Assembly: GCA_016802295.1 (NCBI GenBank)
Contig: JAESIW010000090.1
Span: 310,001-374,000, forward strand
Direction of reading: 5' to 3'
DNA: 64,000 nt
From: Brachionus rotundiformis
Taxonomy: Eukaryota; Rotifera; Eurotatoria; Ploima; Brachionidae
Positions 22,509-33,704 of this stretch are shown one piece after another; position 1 is the first letter of the stretch, and the number at the start of each line of letters is the position of its first letter. The notes beneath the pieces are model-generated. The model was not told where the DNA came from and ran no database searches. It saw only the letters and a list, made by a program, of their open reading frames with translations. The position numbers were made by a program, and so were the translations under genes.

Positions 22509-23606
22509 TTAAACTAAAAATCTGACAGATAAATGACAAGTTAAAAACACAAATGGTAATTCTTTATTTTCATTTGACTTGGAATATTCGACTATAGCCC
22601 GAAAGCAATCAGTGCTTGTCTTGATAGTCTCGAATTTAATAGTCTTACAATTAGACGGCTTTTTAAGGTAACAAACACGGTTTATCTGAATGGCAAATTT
22701 TCTCTCTGTCACATGACATAACAAATTCTCAAACAGTTGCTTTATCTCGGCCTTGAGGCAATTGGTTTCGGTAAAATTAAGCTTCCACTTGACCACGTAG
22801 TTGCACGCGGTCTTATCAAAACTGAATGCCACCAAGCACCAGCGCTTAAACTCTTCTCCTATTTCGGCACTATTTTCCAAGCAAGTGCCAAAGTTTAAAT
22901 ACTTGTAGTTATCTAGATAGCTGTCGAGCGACCGTTCGCTAAGCTCAGAACTGTACATGTACTTCTCTTTGATCACAAAATCCCTGTTTATGGTGTCGAA
23001 CTCGAAGTTGCCACACTGCTTCACCGCCCTCTTCAATTGATCCATGTCCTGATTCATCTTGAGACAAGTCTGACTTATGGTCGAGTAAAAGGTGGACAAA
23101 ATGGCCTGAAAGTTGTTGTAAGAAGTGTTCATCTCGTACTTTTTGACCAAGCCGGACAAACAATCAAGCAGATCGTTTAATTTGAGCAAATGGGCCATTT
23201 TAATGTAGTCGTATATCTTGTCATAATTTAGGAAAGCCAGTCGCCCGTTCTGGATAAAGTGAAGACAAAACTCAAAGCTCTCGTGGTCATTGATGCTTGA
23301 CAGGTTGATGCACACCGGGCCTGGGTCATTTAGTTGACAAAAACTGGAGAAAAACACCGAACTGTTTAGGACTAGAATTTTGTGAGCGTGTATTTTGCGG
23401 CCTCCAGATAAGACAAAAGTCAAGTCGTGAGGAACATTGAGAAGGTTTTGTTTCAGATTGGTAAAGAATGTGAGCGCATAGGTATCGAGTGTCGAGTCCA
23501 TGTCCGAATCGCTATGCGACGAAATAGTCGACGGCGAACACGACGACTTGGACCGCTTGTTTGCCCACCTGTCCAGATTATTGGTCAATTTTCTTTTTTC
23601 ACTCAT
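22509..23606 (-). CDS. BTB/POZ-domain protein
   Basis: Single exon; the first ATG in frame is at 23606, giving 365 residues. A basic, Ser-rich N-terminus (KRKLTNN ... NKRSKSS, a likely nuclear signal) precedes a BTB domain at about 50-150: HDLTFVLSGGRKIHAHKILV, SSVFFSSF, and the hydrophobic core through LLKLNDLLDCLSGLVKK. The C-terminal 200 residues carry no Kelch repeats, zinc fingers or MATH domain that I can recognise. BTB domains dimerise and often recruit Cullin-3, so a substrate adaptor or transcription cofactor is possible. Twin CRE sites lie about 105-130 bp upstream. Confidence 0.82.
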   Translation of the reverse strand: MSEKRKLTNNLDRWANKRSKSSCSPSTISSHSDSDMDSTLDTYALTFFTNLKQNLLNVPHDLTFVLSGGRKIHAHKILVLNSSVFFSSFCQLNDPGPVCINLSSINDHESFEFCLHFIQNGRLAFLNYDKIYDYIKMAHLLKLNDLLDCLSGLVKKYEMNTSYNNFQAILSTFYSTISQTCLKMNQDMDQLKRAVKQCGNFEFDTINRDFVIKEKYMYSSELSERSLDSYLDNYKYLNFGTCLENSAEIGEEFKRWCLVAFSFDKTACNYVVKWKLNFTETNCLKAEIKQLFENLLCHVTERKFAIQINRVCYLKKPSNCKTIKFETIKTSTDCFRAIVEYSKSNENKELPFVFLTCHLSVRFLV

Positions 23607-23711
23607 TTTATCAAGGTCATCCAACACAACTGCCTCTACTATTGTTCTTATTTTTATCTAAATTTATTCTTAATATTTTAACTATGTGTCTTGAGTGCGT
23701 CATTTGTTGTA

Positions 23712-23738
23712 TGACGTCACAATATTTAAATGACGTCA
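23712..23738. promoter_or_regulatory. Twin perfect CRE/ATF palindromes
   Basis: TGACGTCA occurs at 23712-23719 and again at 23731-23738, 19 bp start to start, about 105-130 bp upstream of the BTB start codon. Flanking TTTGTTGTA and TTTGACAACAAA make a larger imperfect inverted repeat around the pair. CRE octamers bind CREB/ATF bZIP dimers, so cAMP/Ca2+-responsive control of the BTB gene is inferred. Confidence 0.6.
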
Positions 23739-25951
23739 TTTGACAACAAAAAAATAAAGGAAAAATTGCCTATTAAATGGAAGTTTAATTAATATTTTTT
23801 GAACAGCATAAGGAGTTTTTCCTAATTATCAAATTTCCTTTTAAAATAAAAAATAAGCAAAGCTTTTATTATTATTTTATTTTTTTTAATTTATATTTTT
23901 TAAACTAGTTTGGAATAATAGTCTGATTATGTTAGATATTAAAATCTATGACGCCGCTAAGAAATTGCGCTTTAAAAACAGCGTCTTTAGATTTTATTTA
24001 TTAAATTAATAAAGTTTCAACAAGTTTTGTTTCATGCCTCCATAGAGTGATTAATTTATTGCTCAATTATATTAGGTAGTAGATTTTAAGTAATTAATAA
24101 ATGGTCTCTTTTAGTCTAATGAGTAATCAGAGTTTAAAGAGAGTAAAGCAAAAAGGTACAAATGTTCCTATTTTGTCTATTAGCCAATTTTTGCTTGTCA
24201 CTATCTCTCATGGGGTTGATGGCAAGGCCTGAAGCATGTTCAGTTAAATTTTTATAAAAAACAATAACTTATTGTTTAAAAATACTTGTTATTAATTATT
24301 TTTAATTTTACAAATATTTAAGTTAAAAAGGAAAGACAATCGTTTGAATTGTAAGAAAAAAAATACAGACAAAATATTTGTCGTGACAACAAATTAAAAG
24401 CATGTAGTTTTGATGTGCTTTTTAATGGAATTTCAAATACAGTGGGAAAGCTTATTCAAAATATAGGTTCAAGAAGTTACTGCAACGACCATTGTCTACA
24501 ATCTTAATTACTTTTAATTTTTAATATTTGAATATGATATTTATCTTGGATTTTGAATGATGTTTTTGATTTAAATACATCATTTTATCATAAAATAATG
24601 CCTGATTAGGAGTACTTTAATTACTGGAGCAATATTTATGCCATACAGCCAAGAAGATACTTATTTGATATAAAATTTAGCCACGAATAATGTAATTAAG
24701 CACTCTAAAAATAAAATATTACTCTGAGAACCTAATTTATCTATAAAATTTTCACATTTTAAAGAAATTAAATAAAATTAAAAACTCTTAAATAAAAAAA
24801 GTAATTCTCGTCCAATTTAATGTGTTACTATGTGAACTGATGCCTGATATTAATTATAACTATGATTTCTCGCATAGATAAGAATAAAATTGCAGGTAAT
24901 ACTTGAAATAATTGCTCCGTTCACAATTAGCTCGGAGGTTATAACTTATGATTTGAGTTTTTGTTGTTTTTGTAATAAATTAGTTAAAAAATATTTGTTT
25001 AAATTAACAAAAAAATATATAAACTTTTTGAATTAAATTTTGAAATTTAGATCTTATTTAAATATTTAAAAAATTAAGCTTAAATAATAGCTTGTTCTAG
25101 TTTAATGTTTATACCAGTGCTAAAGATAAACATAAATCAAAAAAAAAAATTTTAATACTTTTTTAATTAACCAGCAAATTTAATAAAAATAATAAAAACC
25201 ATAAAACACATGTTTTAATCAAATTTGAAGATAGATTTAAATTTAATTTTTACATATCATTCTGTTATCACTATTTACAAACTCAAAGGTATCATTTAGA
25301 TACACCTTTTAAAGCTTAGACACTTATTAAATGTGTCTTATCTTGACTTGGCCTAATCGGATCCCATTAAACCAATCTAATTGATTTAAATTAATTCCCT
25401 AGAGCTCAAGAGATGACAAATTATCTTAGAAAAAAGCTTAATTCCAAGACATAATCTTTATTATTACTCATACCTTGTACCTTTTATCTTCAATTTTAAT
25501 TAATTTAAACAGTTGATTTAAGTATTTAATTGGCTCTAGACACATTAAATTTATTATCTAGAATTTTCAACCCAACAAAATTTTAAATAAACATCAGCTG
25601 TGGTAAAATTCTGGAATTTTGAATTAGAAAAAAAAAAGTGAACAATAATCAAAAAATAAAAAAATAAAGCTCTCTTTTTATTTTTATATATAAAATTTAA
25701 TTCTAAGCGTTGTTTTAAACAATAAACAATTTTAAATTTTTTTAATTTTTGAATCAGCCTGAATAACAAAAAAAAATTAGTCAACTTTCTTTAAATTAAA
25801 TAATAACTGATAATCATAAATTAATTGTTATTCAACAAAAAGAAAAAAATATTTAAAATGATTAAATAAATTTATTTAAAAAATTGAGTAGTTATTAATG
25901 CAAATTTGCTTAATTAGTGTAATTATTTGTAAAAAATAGCATTTTTTAAAA
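23739..25951. other. 2.2-kb AT-rich intergenic region
   Basis: No gene, RNA or transposon protein is supportable here. The open frames are low-complexity Phe/Lys/Asn. Confidence 0.55.
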
Positions 25952-26477
25952 ATGAATTCTTGCAAGATAATTTTAACAAGTTTGAAATCAGCCAGTTTGG
26001 CGATTCCAACGCGCCAATTTGGAGTCTTTTCGGCTCTCAGAACAAACATATTTAATGTTCAAGATGAACAGGACTTTAAAAAAAGAGTCTTGGACAATGC
26101 CAAGCCAGTAATTGTCGACTTTCATGCTGTGTAAGTCTTACAATTTGATTAGAATAATATATAGATAAAATTTTATATCAAGTTGGTGTGGTCCATGCAA
26201 GATTTTGGGTCCGAGACTAGAAAAATTGATGGCTACTTATGAGGGAAAAGCCGACTTTGCCAAAGTAGACATAGATCAGCTAAGCTCAATTGCCGAACAG
26301 TACAATGTAAATTAATTGATTACAAATTTAAATTAAAATTTTAAATTAAATTTTTAAAAGATAAGCTCAGTTCCAACTGTGATGGCCTTGAAGAATGGCA
26401 AAAAACTCGGACAATTCATCGGGGTTCTTGACGAAGACCGCATCAAAAATTTTGTCAAAGAAGCCGTCGAAAACTAA
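25952..26477 (+). CDS. TXN2: Mitochondrial thioredoxin
   Basis: Three exons, 25952-26130, 26183-26306 and 26361-26477, 420 nt and 139 residues. The first 32 residues are basic, Ser/Ala/Leu-rich and lack acids (MNSCKIILTSLKSASLAIPT), the profile of a mitochondrial import sequence. The thioredoxin fold follows with active site WCGPCK, split from VDFHAV by intron 1, and the cis-Pro motif SVPTVMALKNGKK. The role is disulfide reduction in the mitochondrial matrix with thioredoxin reductase and peroxiredoxins. It converges on the ADP/ATP carrier gene. Part of exon 3 appears again after the gap at 27323, which I consider an allelic artefact. Confidence 0.93.
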
Positions 26478-26707
26478 GCACTTAAATTTTGACAGCTCAA
26501 ACTTTAAAAATTATACTTTAATAAAAGATAAAATAAAATATTTAAATAAAATTATGCTCTTAGTATTCAAAAATAAAAATTAATTAATTATTTCTTTTTT
26601 TCTGATTTAATAGTTTGTAGCTGAAGCATCTTTAATTATTTTATTAAAAAAACTAATAAATAATAATAATTTTATTGAAAAAATTATCTTTTATAAGGAT
26701 TAAACTT

Positions 26708-26769
26708 TTAGGCGCTGAAGGCGTCGAATTTGAGGCCTAGATAAAAATCGACCAATTTATCAAAGCCGG
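26708..26769 (-). pseudogene. Duplicate 3' end of ADP/ATP carrier (likely allelic artefact)
   Basis: Twenty C-terminal codons and the stop, identical in protein to the end of the complete gene at 27689, cut off by the gap. Not an independent gene. Confidence 0.8.
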
Positions 26770-27322
26770 NNNNNNNNNNNNNNNNNNNNNNNNNNNNNNN
26801 NNNNNNNNNNNNNNNNNNNNNNNNNNNNNNNNNNNNNNNNNNNNNNNNNNNNNNNNNNNNNNNNNNNNNNNNNNNNNNNNNNNNNNNNNNNNNNNNNNNN
26901 NNNNNNNNNNNNNNNNNNNNNNNNNNNNNNNNNNNNNNNNNNNNNNNNNNNNNNNNNNNNNNNNNNNNNNNNNNNNNNNNNNNNNNNNNNNNNNNNNNNN
27001 NNNNNNNNNNNNNNNNNNNNNNNNNNNNNNNNNNNNNNNNNNNNNNNNNNNNNNNNNNNNNNNNNNNNNNNNNNNNNNNNNNNNNNNNNNNNNNNNNNNN
27101 NNNNNNNNNNNNNNNNNNNNNNNNNNNNNNNNNNNNNNNNNNNNNNNNNNNNNNNNNNNNNNNNNNNNNNNNNNNNNNNNNNNNNNNNNNNNNNNNNNNN
27201 NNNNNNNNNNNNNNNNNNNNNNNNNNNNNNNNNNNNNNNNNNNNNNNNNNNNNNNNNNNNNNNNNNNNNNNNNNNNNNNNNNNNNNNNNNNNNNNNNNNN
27301 NNNNNNNNNNNNNNNNNNNNNN

Positions 27323-27377
27323 GGTTCTTGACGAAGACCGCATCAAAAATTTTGTCAAAGAAGCCGTTGAAAACTAA
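27323..27377 (+). pseudogene. Duplicate 3' end of thioredoxin exon 3 (likely allelic artefact)
   Basis: Starts at the gap edge and encodes the last 17 or so residues (VLDEDRIKNFVKEAVEN) with one synonymous difference from the complete gene. Not an independent gene. Confidence 0.8.
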
Positions 27378-27688
27378 GCTCTTAAATTTTGACAACTCAA
27401 TCTTTAAAAATTATATTTTAATTAATAAAAGATAAAATTAAATATTTTTTTTCTTAAATTATGCCATCAGTATTCAAAAATTAAAATAAATTAATTAGTT
27501 TTTTTTTGTTTAATTTAAAGGTTTACAGCTGATGCATCTCATATTATTTTATTAATTAATAATTGATAATTCAAGTTTATTATTTAATTTAAGAAATATA
27601 TATATATTTTTTAAAATAATAAATATCTAAAACCACAGAGATAATAATAATTTTATTGAAAAATTTATCTTTTATTAAGAATAAACTT

Positions 27689-28621
27689 TTAGGCGCTGAA
27701 GGCGTCGAATTTGAGGCCTAGATAAAAATCGACCAATTTATCAAAGCCGGCAAGAACACCTGCTCCAGCGACCCCTCTGATAATGTTGGCTCCAGCACCG
27801 TTCATTAGAGCCATAAATCCTTCTTTTCTAATTACTCTGACAAAACAGTCAAATGAGCCATTGTATTTTTCCATTTGTCCAGAAGTCATCATCATTCGTC
27901 TACGCACAGTATCGAATGGATATGAGACTATTTCGGAAGCAACAGTGACCGCATAGCCAAGCGAGAACAAAAGCAGCAAACTGGCATCGTCATTCAAAAG
28001 AATGGGCTTTAAGGTGTCGTACAGACCAAAGTAAAAGCCACGATAAATCACAATGCCAACACAAGATATCATGAAGCCTCTGTACAAGCCGACCAAGCCG
28101 TCGGATTGCACAGTCTTCTTGTAAACGTCAAACAAGCCATTGAATTGGCGAATACCACCAGTCTTAGCTGAACTGGTATCATTGGCTAGTCTGGTCCTAG
28201 CGTAGTCCAATGAGTACACAAAGCACAGCGACAGAGCTCCAGCTATGCCTCCGGAAGTCACAGTTTTGCCAAATGTTACCAAGTAAGGATCAGAGCGACT
28301 TGTTCTAAATGCTGCATTTATTTTGTCTTTGAAAGCAAAATTGAGGGCCTGTGTTGGAAAGTATCTGATGCAGTTGGCCAAGTTGCCGCGCCAGAAAGAG
28401 TAAAGACCTTCGGACTTAAAAGTGCGCATTGTACAGTCTACAATGCCTCTGTAGGGCTGTGCTATTACGCCTTGTTTTAACATTTCGCCCTGGTTTTGAA
28501 CCAAAAGCTTTACTCTTTCGATCGGAGCTGCCACTGTCTTGGATATCACGGCCGCAGCTCCGCCAATCGCCGAATTTTCCACAAAGCCTAGATTAGGTCT
28601 TTTGGCTGACGAAGCACTCAT
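27689..28621 (-). CDS. SLC25A4: ADP/ATP translocase (mitochondrial carrier)
   Basis: Single exon, 310 residues. Exchanges cytosolic ADP for matrix ATP across the inner mitochondrial membrane. It has three mitochondrial-carrier repeats with Px[DE]xx[RK] motifs (PIERVK, LDYARTR, PFDTVRR) and the nucleotide-carrier signature RRRMMM near residue 245, which is diagnostic for ADP/ATP carriers. The second-repeat Pro is replaced (SLDYARTR), as is normal for this family. Which vertebrate paralog it matches best cannot be said, so the symbol denotes the family. Confidence 0.95.
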   Translation of the reverse strand: MSASSAKRPNLGFVENSAIGGAAAVISKTVAAPIERVKLLVQNQGEMLKQGVIAQPYRGIVDCTMRTFKSEGLYSFWRGNLANCIRYFPTQALNFAFKDKINAAFRTSRSDPYLVTFGKTVTSGGIAGALSLCFVYSLDYARTRLANDTSSAKTGGIRQFNGLFDVYKKTVQSDGLVGLYRGFMISCVGIVIYRGFYFGLYDTLKPILLNDDASLLLLFSLGYAVTVASEIVSYPFDTVRRRMMMTSGQMEKYNGSFDCFVRVIRKEGFMALMNGAGANIIRGVAGAGVLAGFDKLVDFYLGLKFDAFSA

Positions 28622-29090
28622 TTCATTTAATTACACCCAATTTTTTTTCAAACATGGATATTAATAAAAGTTTAAATTTTTTAAAATACTTTAAAATTTA
28701 AATAAAGACAATTTATTTGTCCTGGCTTTAGAAAAATTTTAAAAATTACCAAAGACAGATACCACACTCTAAAAAAAAAACAACAATACCAAAATTTTAT
28801 TTTTTTTCTAGTTTTTAATTACAAGTGATAATTAATTTTTAAATTTTTTATTTCATTGGTTTAATGCCAGCAAAAAACCAAGCTAGACATTTGACAAGCT
28901 ATTTAAAAAACTTAATTTTATCTATTAAGGACTCTTTTGGTCAATTAGGGAAAAAAATTAATTAATTAATTAAATGATCATTTAATAAAATATTTATTTC
29001 GGATTTGAATAAAAAATAAAATTATTATTATTTTTTTGATGTCTTTTAAAAAATTATATGAATAAAAACGAGCTGATGAGCTTTGTTTGT
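28622..29090. other. Short AT-rich spacer
   Basis: Separates the ADP/ATP carrier start from the SLC41 3' end on the same strand. Nothing else seen. Confidence 0.5.
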
Positions 29091-31091
29091 TCAAGAAGTT
29101 TTAAGCTGTTTTTCGCCAGCCCAAAACAACCCATAGAAACAAATAGCCAGAAACGCTGTGCCTAATAAATCGCCTATGGCTGTCAAATATGGTATGCAAA
29201 CATTATCTGGATTCATGTTTCTGCGCCATGTCAGGTGAACCAGCCAGTAGCATGTGAGAAGAAGCAAGATAACTTGTAGTATGGCAACAGACAGGTAAAA
29301 TACAATGAAATGTGGTGTCATAGTTGCCGGATTCATGGTATTGTTGTATTTTTTGACTCCGGTAATCACATAGTAAAACAACAAATGGCCTGGCACGGCC
29401 AGTACGGCCAGAACTACTGCCGTCTTGGACTCTGGATCTAAAAATTTAAATTAAAGCATGCTGAAATATGTGTCTGTTGTCCAATATTACTTGATTTGCC
29501 AGCGAATGTGTGCAAGGCAAACTGGTGCCACTTTTTCGGCGCCCAGAACGGCACCGTGCCCTGCTCGGAAGTGCGGTGAAGAGCAGTGGAAAGGCGCGAT
29601 GCAAAAATAGCCACTAGGTTGCCACCCACGCCGTTTACCACTGGCTGAAAAGCAGCTATATCATCAAAAGACGAAATAGCAAAGCCCATTATAAAACCAC
29701 CCGTACTTCAAGCCAATAGATTAGATTATATCCTTAATTACAGGCGAATTTGGCACACTTTACCTGCTTATTACCATTGCTAGCAATATAGGTGTCCAGC
29801 CATTGCGTAAAACATCATTAACAAACTCATTGTGATAGGCAAAGTAGATGAACACTGGTATTAGGACTAGGAAAACAATTGTAATGGTCAAGTGAATCCA
29901 AATTTGAGATTCTAATTGATTAATTAATTAATTAATTAATATTAAAATAAATATTTATATAAAATAGATTTTTTTTCATTTTATTTTACTTATTTCATAT
30001 AAAAATTTGCACAGATAAGACAAAATGACCAGTGTGACCAGATCGCCAAGACTTGCGGCTATGGGCGTTGCAATATTGTCTGGATTGATGTTTATTCGCT
30101 TGGACCAAATGATAATTAGCATCATTAGGGCAGCCAGGATGAGACTGGCAAACGAAGCAGTTGACATGCATCCAGCCACCAGTACCAAACTGTTGCCAAC
30201 ATCAATTTCAGTATTATTGGACTTATTTAGCACATTTTCAGTCAAGTATTTCAGTACAATGGCTCCAACCGAGGCCAAAAAGCCTACCACAATCGCCTGC
30301 GCCTTGGTAAATACAAAATGACAATGAGATAAGAATTTTTTTAAGTTTTATTTTACCTGAGTCAAAGCCAAATTGCCAAGAATCGCGCTCAAAATAGTCG
30401 GTCTGTCTTTTATTTTACCTAGATTGACCTGTGTGGAAAAGCGGGATGCCAGTGTCATCTCCAGGTTGCCCTTGAGACCCAGCAATGCTGGTATGAGTGT
30501 GAATATGGCTTTTATGTTCAAGTAGAGTGGCCAGTGCTGAACAAATAGATTAAAATTTTGCTCCTTGATGCTGTTTCAAGACTTACAGTCACTTTGTCCA
30601 AAAATACGCCAGCGCCAACCATTCCAAAGCCGGCCATGAAGAACGGAAACAAAACCTGAAGAGCCACTGTGTACCAGCGCTCATCGGACCGCTTCGTCGA
30701 CTGCTCCAACATGCCCTGAGCCTCACCATTATCTTGTCAATAGATAAAAATAAAGATTATTTTCAACCAATTAGGAGTGTACTTAGAAGTCGGCGTTTTC
30801 GTAGATACATCTTTGCACACTTTTATTCTAATTAAAATAATTACTTGGATCTATTGGCATAAGAGGCATCATGTCTGCGTTTTCATCGTACTTGACATTT
30901 GAGTCTAGGGAGGACTGGCTGGACGCCTTGGTAAGGGCGTCGCCGGCCTTGAGCAAGTTGGTATCGGAAAGGAGCGAAGCTGAAGAGTCAACTGGCTGCA
31001 GAGCAGCGCCCTCGGAGATTATGTTGAATGTTGGCACTATGGCTATAGACTCCAATTTTGTCTTATTCTTGTTTTGTTCTGGGTCCAACAT
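29091..31091 (-). CDS. SLC41A1: SLC41-family magnesium transporter
   Basis: Seven exons: 31091-30845, 30732-30587, 30536-30357, 30302-29990, 29911-29764, 29705-29491, 29437-29091; 1596 nt and 531 residues (human SLC41A1 is 513). Eukaryotic MgtE-like Mg2+ carrier with two homologous halves. Each half carries the conserved Asp-containing motifs: GLKGNLEMTLASR and NPDNIATPIAASLGDL in the first; NGVGGNLVAIFASR and MNPDNVCIPYLTAIGDLLG in the second. About ten hydrophobic helices surround them. The first 85 residues are a polar, Ser/Asp-rich cytosolic tail. The symbol denotes the family; A1 versus A2 is not decided. Confidence 0.93.
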
Positions 31092-32853
31092 GGTTCTTGT
31101 GTCAAATGCTTTATATCCCGTTATTGTTTACATCAGATACTTGACTCTAGCTCGTTAAGCTTAAATAGAGAAGCATGCAAATTTATTTTAATTTAAATTT
31201 GAGCGAAAAATTATTAATTCAAAACTAATGAATATTTTATTTTGTCTTTTTTATATAAAATTTATGATATCTTAGAAAAAAATAAGGTGCTTGCTTTAGA
31301 TTAATAGATAACTTGGATGAGGAAGAATATCGATTTTTCAAATCTTTATTTGTGACATGTTGATTTTGTTTGCTTGATATAAATAAGATATGAGCTTTGG
31401 CAAACTGATTCCGTTCTGTTCTCTTTATTTTTATCTCACTGATTTGAGATATTTCATGACAAAATTAAAACTTACTTACATAAAATTTTTATTATTTTTA
31501 TTATTTTATATTAGTTAATAGATAGAAATAAAAAATTTAATTTACTATTTAATTAATTAAAATATTCATCTATTTCGTTTGTTTGCTTTATCATCACTTC
31601 AATTCATAGCCAATTTTATTCTGGTAAATTAGGTGAGAGCATTTGGCAAATTCAGCCTAATGATCCAAGATTATAAGTGATTATGATGTTATGATATGCC
31701 ATGTTTGACCATGACTAGCATAATTGTGCCATCGACCAAGTTTTCACGTGTATATTTTAGTTATCTACTTGCTTCTAAGGTTAATTAGCAGAAAGATACC
31801 ACCTGGAACACTATAAATGCTCCGATGTTCAACAAAATATTTTTCGTTTTGATACTTTATTTTCAAGAGCAATTAAAAGTGATAAAATTGTTTATCATAT
31901 CTAATGATTTGAAGTTTTAAACTTAGGTTTACAGATCTACACACCTTTCAAATTATTGTATGTTTTATTTTGACCAGACAATATCCAATGCTGGTTTTCT
32001 TTCTAAGTCTAGACTGGTACCATCTGGCATAGTTCACATGTTAGGTCTCGATCTATTTATTAATTCATACATAAAAATTTTTTAAATTTGTATTTTTTCT
32101 TCAAAAGATTTATTTTAAAAATTATTAATTTTACTTTTTAATTAAATAATTGATTAAAAATCTAGAAAAAGTTGACAAATTTTCTCTTAAAATTTGATTT
32201 TTCAATTTATTTAGCCATGTGCATGGATTTTTGTTTGGTTGATTGACTTTTTTTTAAAATTAAATTAATTCCAAATGCACTGCGACACATTAATTTTTAT
32301 CTTTATTAAATTAACTTTGAAACAAGACAACATTTTTTGTTGGCAAAAAATTTTATGTCTGGCAAGATAAATCAAAATATTTAAGTCTGGAAATGGCACA
32401 AATTATGCCAAGTCTATTGCTTACTCAAAATTAAATATCAAAGATATCTTCTATTTTTTTCCAAATCAAGTACCACTTATATGGCTTGATCGATTTAGAT
32501 ATCTGCTAGGCAAAGATATCCAGTTTTCAAAATAAATTAATTTACCAAATTGATCAGTCTTTGATCAATCAAGCTAAATGCTTTATTCAGGAAATACTTT
32601 CAATAAATATTGACAAAAAGCATTTGCTTTTAATTAAAATAGTCCACTTATGTAGACAATAAAGAATTTGGTTAAACACCTCGATTAAAAATAAACAATT
32701 GGCATTTAAAGCCTAAATTAGACTATTATCTCATTTAGTCAAAATTCCAAAAAAACATGGTTTATTTTCATTAGGCTTGGATAAATCAAGCTTGAAATGG
32801 TTATAAAAAGAAACAAAAAAATACAAAAACAGATATGACCAAATCGGATAAAA
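31092..32853. other. 1.8-kb AT-rich intergenic region
   Basis: Divergent spacer between SLC41 (-) and the 163-residue gene (+). It must contain both promoters. No transposon or RNA gene is recognised. Confidence 0.5.
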
Positions 32854-33345
32854 ATGAATTCAGCACATAAATTGAGAAAAAATTCCACGCACAACAACCC
32901 AGATCTGACCACCAGCATTGGTCAAGTATCCAAAACAGAATCAGAAAAACTCAAGTTTTGCCAAAGTCTTATATCGAAATTGGTTCATAGCTATACTCAC
33001 AAGTTCTCCATTATTTTGCCGGATGAAAAATGCGCTGACAAACCAGTGGTTATACGAGCCACTGTTAGCAAATCCAAACGAACCAACTTTGAGCAATCGT
33101 TGAGAAAAATCAGCCAACAAATGGGTGACAAGTACGAAATTAGAATGAGATCTCGAGCGGATGACCAGCTCATTTCCATAGAGCCAACTGTCTCCCACTC
33201 GGTACACAATTCTCTAATCAATTCAACCATTTCAGCTGACCATCACTCATCTGTCAGTCAAACAATCAGTTTGTCAAGTATGGACATGGTCCAACAAATA
33301 AATCCAAAAATGTACAAGTTTCGCAAGAGTCTGAATCTTAACTAA
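32854..33345 (+). CDS. Unknown 163-residue basic protein
   Basis: Single-exon ORF from an ATG in a favourable AAAA context. Ser/Lys-rich, with a central globular-looking stretch (LISKLVHSYTHKFSIILPDE to QQMGDKYEIRMRSRADDQL) between polar ends. No signal peptide, membrane helix or known motif. An ATG at 32835 opens a 12-codon overlapping upstream frame that could damp translation. Codon choice resembles real genes nearby (GC higher than spacer), so I think it is expressed, but no family was recognised. Confidence 0.5.
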   Translation: MNSAHKLRKNSTHNNPDLTTSIGQVSKTESEKLKFCQSLISKLVHSYTHKFSIILPDEKCADKPVVIRATVSKSKRTNFEQSLRKISQQMGDKYEIRMRSRADDQLISIEPTVSHSVHNSLINSTISADHHSSVSQTISLSSMDMVQQINPKMYKFRKSLNLN

Positions 33346-33440
33346 ATGGCTTAAAAATGGATTTTTTTTTTGTTAAATTTTTAAAAAATTTTTTTTAATA
33401 AATTATTTGCTAGCTTAATTATTTTTCTAATTTTTGTGTA

Positions 33441-33468
33441 TCAGAGAGCGAAACGGCTCTCGGACTGA
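33441..33468 (+). other. Stem-loop downstream of the 163-residue gene
   Basis: GAGAGC (33444-33449) pairs with GCTCTC (33456-33461) around a six-base GAAACG loop. TCAG/CTGA just outside can extend the stem with a bulge. It could be a 3' UTR structure; it does not match the histone 3' stem-loop. Confidence 0.3.
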
Positions 33469-33704
33469 TTATAGATAGCAAGACTATTAAAAATAGCCGA
33501 GGGTCTTTGCCAAAAGCAAGAAATGACAAATGCGTAAAAGTTCTAAAAATAAGGATATAATTTTTGATAGTTATTAAAATAAGTCGCCTTGACTATGACT
33601 TATGTAATTATAGAGGGGAACTAATTTGACCAATTAATTATATAAATAGTAGATGACAATTAGATAATTTTTAAAGATTTGAATTTGGATTGTAAATTAT
33701 TGAG

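Larger units (their letters stand above)
26423..27750. other. Assembly gap 2 flanked by duplicated ends
   Basis: Bases 26770-27322 are N. The flanks 26423-26769 and 27323-27750 are two versions of one region: thioredoxin exon 3, the intergenic part, and the last codons of the ADP/ATP carrier. They differ by scattered SNPs and an insertion of about 80 bp in the right copy. The left copy breaks inside the carrier and the right copy begins inside thioredoxin, as expected when two haplotype contigs overlap but were not merged. Confidence 0.9.

Noticed and set aside
25554..25784. Phe/Lys-rich frame before thioredoxin
   Set aside because: Composition matches random AT-rich DNA and no motif is present.
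26708..27377. Second copies of thioredoxin and ADP/ATP carrier as true tandem duplicates
   Set aside because: They are partial, abut the N-gap and match the flank duplication seen at the other two gaps, so allelic mis-joining is simpler.
30725..30843. Possible extra exon in SLC41 intron 1 (a CAAAGATGTATCTACG-containing stretch)
   Set aside because: Including it breaks frame or adds a stop; joining exon 1 directly to 30732 keeps phase and gives whole codons overall.
33444..33461. Histone-type 3' stem-loop
   Set aside because: Stem and loop sequence (GAGAGC-GAAACG-GCTCTC) do not fit the histone consensus and no histone gene is near.
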